The notes under the pieces were generated by a model. The model was not told the DNA's origin. It searched no databases and saw only the letters and a program-made list of their open reading frames with translations. Positions 1 to 10,416 of a stretch of DNA of 64,000 nucleotides are shown here, piece after piece. A program made the translations under genes and the position numbers. The stretch's first letter is position 1. Each line of letters begins with the position of its first letter. Source of the DNA: Xanthoparmelia taractica. Its lineage: Eukaryota > Ascomycota > Lecanoromycetes > Lecanorales > Parmeliaceae. Location of the stretch: assembly GCA_033085395.1 (NCBI GenBank), contig JANQBS010000130.1, positions 48,221 to 112,220 of the forward strand, given 5' to 3'.

Positions 1-117
1 TTCGGGACTGAGGCGATGATAACGCTGAAAGAAGCTGTCATCGGGATCCCAATTGGAGAAGCGGCGGGGATTGGCATCCCGTTCATCGCGGAGGATGTTG
101 ACGTCCTCTTGGTTCAT
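1..117 (-). CDS. N-terminal exon of a hypothetical protein (runs off the left edge)
   Basis: An ATG on the minus strand at 117 opens a frame of exactly 39 codons that is still open at base 1. The peptide begins MNQEDVNILRDERDA and continues with a polar, acidic and serine-rich stretch. Codon use is GC-rich and unlike the AT-rich DNA that starts about 400 bases upstream of it. No domain is visible in so short a piece, and no function is proposed. It lies head-on to the Helitron remnant, so its promoter would sit in 118-600. Confidence 0.5.
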   Translation of the reverse strand, partial: MNQEDVNILRDERDANPRRFSNWDPDDSFFQRYHRLSPE

Positions 118-599
118 CTTGATAGACGTTCAATGGCAAGCGTCTTTTTTTTCTCAACTACAATGTAACTTGGACTACGCAACGCAGGATGGATGTACGT
201 GGCAGGTGTCAAACGGCCCTTTTTGGACCATGCAGCAAGTTGAAAGAGGCAGGCGAAAGGGAGGATACACTGGTATACAGATACAAGTGTATGCCCATGA
301 ATTAAATTCATGAACACGTGTGGGATTATTGATTGATTGGAAGGAGAAGACGGGGATTTCAGCTCCCTTATCGCCTGCCAAGACCCTAATTTCCAGCCTT
401 CTTCCCCGGCCTTTCCATGGTCTATCAAGCCCATATTTAATAATTCTTCCAGCAATCAGACTCTACTTGCTAGCTATGCGGCAATCGCCTATTCTTATTG
501 CTATAAAATCGCTAATTAATTATCGCTTGATCGGCTACACACCTTATTTACTTTATAGTTTATTTCTATATCTCTAATAGATCTTCGGCCTTATAAACC
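118..599. other. Intergenic transition into AT-rich DNA
   Basis: No supported gene is seen here. Base composition changes at about 430-540 from ordinary to TA-rich, marking the edge of the RIP-affected block. The first part presumably holds the promoter of the partial gene at 1-117. Confidence 0.5.
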
Positions 600-3500
600 C
601 TGATCTTAAAGAAGGATCTGCTTAATAATCTTATTCTTGATATATCTCGTCGATGAGATTAATTACTTTCTTAATAGATCGCCTGAGACTATAATAGATA
701 GCCCGATCTTACTAATAACTCGACTTAAGGTTATATATAGTTGATTATAAGCGAAGATCTTAGGATAAAGATATAGATCGACGTGCTATAAGAACTGGTC
801 CTAAGACTTATTAATGATTATGCTAAAGGTTAAATGGACTAAGTATTGAATTCGTCGGAAGAAAGTATGTAACTCGTTCGAATTCGGCGGAGCAAGTGGG
901 ATGCGGGATATAAAGTGTCGTCTATCGTTGTGCTTACTTCCTAGAATACGGCAATCGAGCGTCTTAGACTTAATATGCTGAATCTATAGACGCGTTCCAT
1001 TACATAGACCCATGAGCTACTTCAGATTCCTCAGTAGCATTATTACGTAGCTCTCTTTTAGCTCTAGATAATGAAATAATAGCGAGGCGAGTTCGAAAGC
1101 GTTCATTATTTTAGTAGATAAGAGAAAGCTATTCTTCTCATTAATAACTTAATCTCGACTATTGCATATCGTTTAAGGCCTAGGAAATCTATTAAGAACT
1201 TAGCGATTAAATCGAGCGATGTTCTTATTGAGAATATAAAGGATTGCCCTAGAGGTGTAGAAGTTAGCTATTCGGCGAGTATAAAGATTACTATATATAG
1301 CGTTAATTAGGTCACTGCTCGTATTGTTAAATAGTTAGTTAATAGGTTAATCGATTGAATAAGATCCCCCGAAGCTTACTGAGATATCGTTATTTATATT
1401 TAGGAGATTTTAAGCGAATTCCGCTATATTGATCCGGCCTTAATCGATTAGATTAAGGTTTCGTAGCCTTATATTTTCAGTGAGTCTAAGGACTCGAATA
1501 TAACTTTAAAGATATAAGGTTCTTAGTGTAGCTCGAGCGATGCGATCTAACTTAGTACTCTTAATGACTGAAAGAATTTGATGAAAGTCGCCGCAGAAGC
1601 AAGTGACTATTCCGCCGAATGGATAAGTGTCCTTTCGAATATCTTAAAGTATACGATCGACGGCCTTAATATCGTAGCGGTTCTGTATAGAGATCTCGTC
1701 TTAGAAGATAAGCTTAATATTAATCAACAGCTTAGCGAGATTAGACCTTATCGATATATCGCAGGCGGACTAAGTAGTAGCGTTTAGAGAGATCTTAAAG
1801 CGAGAGTAAGCGATGTAATCACCTTAAAGAAGAATGGAGGCGATGTCAGAAGAAGCTATAGCAATAGTTATATGTGAGTCGTTTCGTACTCTTCGAAGAA
1901 TGGTATTCTAAAGTATAATCTTTTTAGTATTCTTATAGTTATCTAGAAAGAAGAGTTAATTATTAGAATAAGAGATCGCGTCCCAAATAGCGTCAGCAGC
2001 AGCCGTTTAACCGTCGTTCAGACTCGCCCACATTCGCTCTCAGCTATACGTTAAATAAGCGCGTTCCTCGCGTAGAAGTCGATTACGCCCATTAGTATAA
2101 TATCGCTTATAGTTCTATTGAATCGCTAATAAGCCGAAGCTATTAGTGAGATTAATATCTTTCGTTAAGCTAGTGTTATTCTCTTTTAGCGAAATTTAAA
2201 TTAAATAAAGATAAAAGTTCTCAGTAATAGCTTACTTAGCTAACGCGTTATCGAGTAGAGAAAGGTTACGATATTAAGTCTGAAGAATATAAATATAGTC
2301 GTTAGATAGGCTAGATATAGAAGAATAATATATTAGTTAAGTAACGTAGGTAAAATGCGGAAGAAGATATATTTAATTTGCGAATAAAAAGGGAAAATTA
2401 CGCTTAGCGCGAGAGCTTTTAGCGAATAAAAAATAAAATATCACATTAAAATAATTTAAGATATTTTATTATTCGCATTAGCGTTGTAATTTTCTTCTTT
2501 AGCGATTTAAAGTACTTTTATTTACTCAAATTTAATTGCGAACGTACCTCGCTTTATATTTAATTCATAAATTAAGCGAATTAGCTAAATCGCAATTAAG
2601 TAGAATCGTTATTAATAGACTTCGCAAGCACTCTTCGCTCTGCCAAGTCTTAGCTTCGCCTAAGGCTTAATCTTATTCGGCGTTGTTGTATAGTAGATCT
2701 TTTGTTAAATAGATATTATGATAGATAGAAAGGATCTCGCCGTTTATCGTTCGCAGATCTTTAAAGAATATAAAACTTGATACGTTTAGTAGCAGATAGC
2801 GTAGATAGAAGAGTTTCTTCACGTTTGAATTAATATAGAAGATTCGAGCGATAGTGCCTCTCTTTCGCTGACGTGAGTATCAACTCGAAATAGTCTTATT
2901 ATCCTTTCAGATGTAGCGATCCGATAGATTAGTGTAAAAGAGGTCTATTACGTCGTCTTACTGCCGACGCTTTTAATTAAGCTAAAAGAAAGTCGTTAAG
3001 ATGATCTAACGTTCGATTACTTTATTTATCACAGCAGTAAGTAGATTATCGTTATTAAATTAAACGCTATATTGATTAGGGAGATGAATGGATAGCCGTT
3101 TAATAGGAGGACTGTGATCGTATAGTTTGAAGTTAAAGATTCTTCAGCAGGCCTCCGCTGAGCTTATTCATCGTGCGTCGCGATACTCTTGAATCTCATT
3201 TATCTGGTCTGAACCTTTAGCGTTCTAACCTTTATTATTCTCGCGCTCTATTCGAAGGCTGGCTCGATCGCTACTCTTATAAATGTACTTAAAGATATAT
3301 TTGCACGCCTTGACGTTGACATATATCTTAATATTAATATAAGCGTTATATCTGATCGATAAATAGAGGTTATAGAGCATCACTTAGTAATTTTGCTTGA
3401 ACTTATTCTCTAAAATCTTAACTGACCTACGCCGGCGATATTTGAGATATTCGAAGTCTGATTTAAAGATCGTACGATCGCAGAAGTTCTTTAAGAATCA

Positions 3501-5450
3501 CTTACTATATTCGTTCTTATCTGAGTCTCAATAGAAAGAAACGATATCTATTCTACTAATAGCGTACTAACTATAGTTCCCGTGGAGTATACACGTGGTG
3601 ACGGTCGCATATAGATTGAGATATAGGGCTTGGTCTGAGATCTCAGCATTGATAGTAGCATCTATCTCGGCTGCGCTAAAGAATCGATTCTCAGGGTGTA
3701 GGATAATGAGGATATGGGCGTGCGGTAGGCCTCGTTTTTGAAACTCTATGGTGTAGGTATACGCTGGAACTCGGCCTAATACACCTCAATCGAGTTAGGA
3801 ATATAGGGCTAAAATCGAAATTTTAATCGGTCGGGCTTCGCCCTTATGAGAAATAAGAATTTTTTTTTGACGATACTATAGGACTAATAGGTAGAAATTA
3901 CGGCGTATAGGGGGCTGAATCGTATTAGAAGCACTCTTAGAGACTATAATCTGCGCTAATTATCTAACTGACGTATCGTCAAAGAGATCTACGCTATTGA
4001 ATGAAAAGGGGGGGATTAAAAGATATCTTAGGCCTGACTGTAGGATTAATCGATAGAAATTACGGCGTATAGGGGGCTGAATCGTGTCAGAAACATTCTC
4101 AGAGACTATAACTCACATTAACCGCCTAATTGAGATACTCTTATAAGGCCTGGTCTCTACTAAAGAAGGAGAGAGAGAAGAGATTACTGCAGGCCTAATT
4201 GTAGAACTAACTGATAGAAATTATAGCGTATAAGGGGCTAAACCGTGCCAGAAACACCTCTAGAGACTATAATCCACACTAATCGCCTAACTGACGTGCT
4301 TTTAAGAGGGATGCTCTACTGAGGTAATAGAGAAAATATACGATTACTAAGAAAGAGAATTAGGGTATATCGAGCACCTTCTTCTTTAAGATATTCTTTA
4401 TAAGGGCCTTTAGCTTTAGTTTAAACACTCTCGCAATTAGATTCGAGCGATTAGTAGCTCGTTCGCTAGATAGAAGATTCTCGATAATCTCGACTTATTT
4501 TGAGTTATAAGTGAAGATCGTAAAGAGATCTAATCGTTCGAACTTAGTCGATAAAGTAATGGTATTCTGATAGAGTTGTATTATGAATCGTGGGCCTCCT
4601 TGATATGAGGAAGAAAGGACGATTCGTTACTTGCTAGCCTAAGCCTCTATAATAGCTTTAGCGGCCTAAGTATTAACGACTGCTTGATATATGTTAGCGC
4701 GAATGATCTTTTGATTCTGCTTGATTTAATAAAGTCGATTACTCTTAACGATTATATAAGCATCGCAGACGAAATGCTGAAGTAGTCTATCGCAGTGAAG
4801 AAGGCGATTGAATTTGCTGGAACGAATCTGCATAAGATATCTAACTAAGGTTAGCGGCCGAATAAGGGGGAACGAATAAGCATTATATATCTATAGAATG
4901 AAGCCAGAGTCACTCGAGTAGAGTTATCTCGGCTAGTAACTCGTGTTACTCGTAGGGCGTGTTCGCGAGGTCTACGTCTGTGAGCATAAAGACTATCACC
5001 TAAAGTAATACCGATATTCGATATATTGTCATGTTAGGACTATTCGCCGTATGGGAAGATAAGTGGATATCGCAGTGATATATAGGCTGGATGTTAATAT
5101 GAGATATTGAATCTCTTATCACTGCGAGTCTCAATTAGTAGATTTCTGGCCTCGAGTATTTCCAGTGAATTATTTGAGTCGCCCTTTTAAGCGATAGCTA
5201 TCTTATTAGAAGTAGGATAATTGTAGGTCCGCGGATCGTGATAGCGAGGGTTTTCATAAAGTAGCTTGTAGTCCCTTAGATTGAGATCGGCTTTTAGCCT
5301 TTCAGCCATAGATTTGAGGGCGTTGATGTAGGGATTGATGCGTCTTAGAATAGTAGCGATTTTGCGATAAAGATTCTGATCAGTTTGCTTATAAAATCCT
5401 TATTTGACTAAATTAGCACTAAAACTATCACTAAAAGGGCCTTATACCGC
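600..5450 (-). mobile_element. Decayed autonomous Helitron (Rep-helicase remnant)
   Basis: Reading the minus strand from high to low coordinates gives the fungal Helitron domain order, broken by stops and frame changes. An N-terminal Helitron region lies at about 5340-5050 (INPYINALKSMAERL, then HPAYISLRYPLIFPYGE). A following segment at about 4780-4370 contains GGPRF and RVFKLKLKAL. The Rep catalytic region at about 3775-3560 shows EFQKRGLPHAHILIIL with the HxH motif. KACKYIFKYIYKSSDRAS is at about 3310, and RIFYINSNVKKLFYLRYLL at about 2850-2770. The Pif1 helicase follows: a ruined Walker A at about 1945-1905, the SSDIAS motif at about 1870, DEISIQ (normally DEAPM-like) at about 1700, CGDFHQILSVI at about 1590, RLTENIRL at about 1460, and the C-terminal MLLRNLK, LCNGTRL and INKS motifs at about 1040-800. 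Many arginine, tryptophan and glutamine codons have become stops. The ends (5'-TC, CTRR-3' hairpin) were not located, so the boundaries are approximate. Confidence 0.88.
3776..4370 (-). repeat. 595-bp intron-like insert with three diverged direct repeats
   Basis: The Helitron reading frame is interrupted between KKKVL (ending near 4371) and GRVPAY (starting near 3775), two motifs I expect to be adjacent in the protein. The insert holds three copies of a unit of about 105 bp, beginning near 3881, 4041 and 4203, spaced about 160 bp apart. The most conserved part reads ttacggcgtatagggggctg. On the minus strand the insert begins ATATAC and ends ATTAG. If the first base was originally G, it would be a GTATAC...TTAG intron in phase 1, and removing it restores V-L-G-R-V-P-A-Y. 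It may be an intron, a nested element or a tandem array. Confidence 0.7.
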
Positions 5451-7853
5451 GTTATTAACTGATTCTGAGTGCTATTCATAATATAGATTTGGTTAAATAT
5501 CGATTTCTCATCGTCTGAAGGCGCTAAAGCGGGTATATGAGTGCTGATCGCCCCTTAGATCTTACACGTATATAGAGCGATTAAATGATTGATAGTGACC
5601 TACTATGAGGTTATAGAGGCCGCGTTATTGTATTAAACGCTATATAGTCGATACGCTTTGCAATCGGGAGTGAGATTAGTCGTTTCTGGCGTCAAAGAGT
5701 GTAGAATCTCGTTAATAGTATTCTCGTCCAAATTGATAGAATTATTTACACTCGTTTTAACGCCCTCGTAGACCTTTTTAATATTAGGATACTCTTCAAC
5801 GACGTTCGATTTAGGTGCGCCGATCTTAGTCTTTCCGTTGTTATAGTATTATCTCGAGATTTTATTCGGTTATAACGCCGCATCGTAACTATTATAGATC
5901 TGATTTAGAGTATTTAAATAATGTCGTAGGGGCTTTACTGTGTAAGAATAACGCGCGATGTATTTTTGTAGCCTAGCTGGAGATTAAGTAGAGTCGAAAT
6001 AAGAGCTGAGGAGGGCGGAGGGTGAGTTTTCGAAGAATTCGATATTCTGAAAGAAATTTATTGGAAGGTCTTGCAGTAGAGAGTTCTCTGAAGGGTCTAA
6101 ATTAAGTAGAGCGTCTTTAGTAGCTACTTCTTTATCTCTTTAAGAAGTATCTTTCTAAGACGCGTTTTATTGATATTCTATGACCTATTCTTTAGGCGCG
6201 ACTTAAGAGAATATAGAATTAATTTGTGAAGAGTTTATAGATAAAGATAATGAAGTTGAGTTCGTTCGAGTTCTCTTTGAAGGCCTCTCAACGCGTTTAG
6301 GAGTGAGAATAGCTAATCGTTTACCTCTATTGCCGGCAGATGGCGATTCGCGTAGGGGCGGTTTAGATACGTCAGTAAGGGCTTTAAAGGACGGCTAGGA
6401 CGTAGTTGCTGGATCTAATATGTTTAATAATATAGCGGCTAGGAGTGCCGAGGGCGTAGGCATTTATAGAGTATATATATAAATGGTTTGGTTGAAAGAA
6501 TAGTGAGGAATAACTGCAGAAGATGAGGCATAATAGAAATGCTAAGTCAGTAATATTCCAGCGTGCTGTGAGTAGGAATATTTAAATACTATTTAACTTA
6601 ACGAATTCCTATTCAAAATCAAGAATTCTTATGTCACTGGAAAGCGTAAATCTTATTCTATAATATAAATAATTTTGAAGAAATTATATAAAGGGGGACT
6701 TAAGTATTGATAAGTGTAAGTGATAGACTTAATGGACTTCGAATTTTTGATGAGGGCTCTGCGGGAGGTCTAGCGGGCTGACTTAGCCAGTCTAACCAAA
6801 TGGCGTAATTAGATCGAATTTATGATTGGCTCTACATACAAATTTAAGGTTTTAGAGCTCGGCGCTAGCTTATTCTTTTATATATACTAATAGAGAAGCA
6901 ATTTACCCCGCGGCACTAGTACGGTTGTAGTAAGGTACTATCGAAAGATACCGGGTATTCGGTACCTGAGCGACCGAGGAAAGATACCTTACCATACGTA
7001 GTTTGGCGTGCCACAACATACGTACGGTAAAGTTGCCTAAGGTACGGTAAGATCGAAGTACTCCTGTTTTGTCTCATTCTCTCAACCTTTGTCTTCCCTT
7101 TCTTTTCCATCTTCACTTTTTCATCTTCGCCGATTGACTGTCTTAACGATATGTCAATGATCAGCTTTTCCAGAATGGCTTGTGAGTAAGCCTAAGGCGG
7201 TCATGTTATAGGAGGAAAGGTGGTCTACTCACACCCTAACAAACAGCGAGCTGCTGTCTGACCTTTCGGACTTGCCCAATGGCCACCCATGTTCCCAAAA
7301 TTTACACAGAACGCTCTTGTGAACCTGCATCTTCCGGCATGTCTGATCTCATGTCCGTTGCAATGGTCGCTGCTTAACAGATGTGTAGCCTTTGGCAGCT
7401 CCGACTTTCCTGACCGGCAAATCGACGCTTATCTTCAGCCTCCCCATTTGTTTTCTTTATGGCGCACCTATGACCGCTGAGGTTTGTTCTTCATTTGTAT
7501 CCATACTTTCGCGCCAGGGGTCATGTACAGAGATGTTGATTCCATTTTCTTCCGTCCAATGGGTTAGTCACTGGCTGGGTTTGGACTGTAGCTACACCTA
7601 AGCCGAAACCTCATTGAGGTATCCTTTGCCATAGTATGGCTCTCGCACTTACACATAGGCAAGGTGAATGGTGAAAAAGGCACAGGCTACACTTGCATGA
7701 TCCCACCTTGATGGAATGCTTCGGTCGTTGCTAGAGTATACGGATTCAATACGTGCAATGCGCACTCCATGCACTTCTGGCTTCGCCGGTACGATACCCC
7801 CACGCTGTGCTGACTGACCCTACTCGAGAGAAAACGATGTATCCACCCCCGCA
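5451..7853. other. AT-rich tail of the Helitron block, no gene seen
   Basis: TA-rich sequence continues to about 6.9 kb and probably includes the 5' part of the Helitron or adjoining repeat debris. No coding frame is supported. At about 6980-7040 there is an imperfect inverted pair (ttaccatacgta and tacgtacggtaa) in a stretch rich in ggtac and taccg words, possibly a degraded short element. From about 7.1 kb the composition becomes ordinary. Confidence 0.4.
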
Positions 7854-8791
7854 TTACTCGACACTGTCTATGGCGTGGACATTATTCGACAGTGTCTGTA
7901 CCCCCGAGTTGTTTGGCACGTCCTCAATGCTGCTTAAATCTCCGGCCCTCCATCTCTTGAGCTGCTTCAGAAAAAGGGGAAAGGTCCTGCCCGGTCCGTT
8001 GGATATGTGGACGCTGCCGTACGCTTCGAAGATCAGAATGTTGTATTCTCCACTCCTCACTACGAATAGCCGGGCTTCTCCGTCGATTACTTTTAGCTTG
8101 CCTGGAATCATCTTCATATCAACTCCTTGGACTAGGTAGCCGTGGAAAACGCCGATTCTTCTGTCGAAATCGTAGTGGGCCCAGAATTCAACCGTGACTG
8201 AGAGTTCATGGTCGATTTCGCCTTTGACCTGTAGCATCAACATTAGCGCTATCCCATAGGTCGCCTTCGAAAGCTTCGAAACACCCAGCATACATTGAAA
8301 TAGATGAGGCGCCCTAGCCCGGGAATATCGATCTCTTTTTCAAACAGCATTGTCCCCTGATTATCTCCGTTGGTGCTGTTGAGGGCGAAACTGTCAGGAG
8401 CATTTGGGGTATTAGCAACTAGAACAGCGTCTCTCCTATGCAGCAGGTTCTTCAACGGTGTCGACAAGCGTTTTACATGGTGAGCTGCAAGATTGACTGG
8501 ATCCTCCCAAGGGGTGACGCGGGCGGCGATGAGGGCTGGTAGCAGAAGGCACACGAGATTCGACAGAGCGATGAAGAGCAACATGCTGGTATAATGAAGG
8601 GTTGTCACCTCTGGCTGGCTAAAAATTCCTTGCAGAGAGCCTGGCAGGTCGAGAATCGAGCAATCGGTTGTATATAGAGCTACCCTAGGTCTTTGCATAA
8701 GAATCGCGCGGGGAACTACCCGCGAGACAACAAAGGACGCATGGACGGGAAAAGCGAATCGGACCTCAGTCTTGGGGTGAAACACATACAT
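7854..8791 (-). CDS. Putative membrane protein, unknown function (N-terminus uncertain)
   Basis: Two exons are supported: 8294-8791 (frame open up to 8941) and 7854-8228, joined in phase 0 across a 65-bp intron with donor GTATGC, branch GCTAAT and acceptor TACAG. From the first ATG in frame (8791) the product is about 290 residues. It has one clear hydrophobic segment (about TSMLLFIALSNLVCLLLPAL) followed by a region mixing charged and hydrophobic residues. The frame upstream of the ATG looks coding as well (to 8941, perhaps with a further exon at 8966-9181), so the true start may be upstream. I do not recognise the family. It is divergent from the secreted protein at 9727. Confidence 0.45.
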
Positions 8792-9726
8792 GGTCTTGCG
8801 GTGTGCTATGGTGCGAATGCCACCTCTGTCATTGGCTGAGAAATGGTGATGAGTACTTCCTGTGAGGCAGTCGCATCTAGCAAAGCATCGGTTTACCTGA
8901 ACGAGGATACGCCTCTCCGTGAGCGGATTATACAGCTCCAAATATCGCGATTGGCGATTTGCCGCTTAGCCCGGGAATGCCCTGTTTTTCTGTGGCCTAG
9001 AATCAAAGAAGCTTAGGAAGCGATCGGGACTGATAAGCGTACCTAATCGACATCTCGGATGCCTGAACAACAGTACCACACTTCGCGTGAGCGAATCATA
9101 AACCAGGGAACACCAGATGACAACCCGGTTCTCTACTCGGTAGCCAATACGAGCACAGGCGCGATTTACTTCTGCCTGCAAAAGCGATAGCCGAGCCCGA
9201 GGTCGATGAATTACAGTGAGCTACTGGTTGATGTCACATCTCTCTTCTTGAAATTCTTGGCGTTATTCGATCATCTTAATCGTCTTGGTGTTCACCATGC
9301 CAGCATTGCGATCTAGCAGAGACGTGGCTTCTATTTTTACCTCCAGGTTTCGCAACCCAATTGCGCACGAGGTAACACTGGTTGTGCTTATAGTCAAGGG
9401 AAAAGGATCAACATCGTCCAATGACCAGCCAGTGTGGCCCTAGCGCACTAAGCTTTTTTCCAGCTTTTGAGAACGGACATCCGCGCCAGAGAGCCGCTAG
9501 GACCACCAGTGCATATCGCGTGTATATTTTGAACCATCACTGCGCATCGGCAAGCGCAAAATTCCCCTAGGCCCAAACGTAAAGCTTACAGGGAGCTGGC
9601 TCCGAGGCACAACCCCAATGGATTTTTATATTGCAAGCAGTCTCCACGCCTGCATGAAAGCTTTGATCTCACGAGAGAAGCATATGTGAAGCCCTCGTGA
9701 ATGCTGTTATCTTGAATCAACTCAAG
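8792..9726. promoter_or_regulatory. Divergent intergenic region, possibly with upstream exons of the 7854 gene
   Basis: 8966-9181 on the minus strand is an open, coding-like stretch that could be an earlier exon of the putative membrane protein, but I could not fix splice sites. 9200-9726 shows no gene and would hold the promoter of the plus-strand secreted protein. Confidence 0.3.
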
Positions 9727-10416
9727 ATGTTTCTGTCCAAAGCTTCCTCGTGGTTCCTTTTCTGTGCTCTACTATGCTCGCAGTGCGTTCTAGGTGCCCA
9801 AGTACCCCGTGTGGGCCTGACAGAGCGCGAGGCTGTGTCCAAATCTCAACGTCATCATGAACCACGGTATCTGGACTGATCACGTTACTGTTCTCATATA
9901 AATCGACTGACAGGAACTGACTTCTTCTCAAGTGCCAACGCAATCGCACATACCAACGCAGTCCCAACCGTCGTCCCGTCACCGGATGCCGCTAGATCGA
10001 TCGGCATCCATATCTATCCCCTGACTACGCCCATCCTTCCCCAAGCCGTTGGCCAAGTCCTCATCCAAGCCCTCTTCACCGCATTTATGGAATTTGGTTC
10101 TCAGCCTTCTGCCCTCACCAACTCATTCAGGCACGCCGTCTCGTCCCGATTGCCCAGTTTCAACGTCGAATTTCAGATGTCCGCCAAGGGCAACCAGACT
10201 GGGGACTTCGTGTTGACATATAGCCGGATCGTGGAGACGCTTTCCCTACTGGGTTTCGACTACTCGAACCAACAAAATGTGAGCAGTCTGGTGGAATACA
10301 ACTTCGATGCTGTGGTAGATGTTTGGATGCAGCCCGAGGTCGTCATCGCGAGCGGGTCGGTGAGGAATATAGCACACGATGTCGCTCCGACGACGATTGT
10401 CACCGCCCTAGCATAG
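9727..10416 (+). CDS. Small secreted hypothetical protein
   Basis: Exons 9727-9866 and 9933-10416 join across a 66-bp intron (donor GTATCT, acceptor TTCTCAAG) to give 207 residues. 9727 is the only ATG at the head of the frame. The first 23 residues (a short polar start, then WFLFCALLCSQCVLGA) form a convincing signal peptide. The mature part is rich in Ser, Val and Ala and has no cysteine, so it is not a disulfide-stabilised effector of the usual type. A nearer acceptor (GACAG) would lead to an immediate stop, which is why the downstream AG was chosen. No conserved domain is recognised. It sits 2.7 kb from the next gene. Confidence 0.55.

Noticed and set aside
1578..1787. 69-codon plus-strand frame in the left AT-rich block
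   Set aside because: It is antisense to the Pif1 helicase motifs of the Helitron relic and is a shadow of that coding sequence.
3881..4303. Possible CRISPR-like array (three spaced repeats)
   Set aside because: The units are about 105 bp, diverged and eukaryotic in setting. It is an ordinary repeat.
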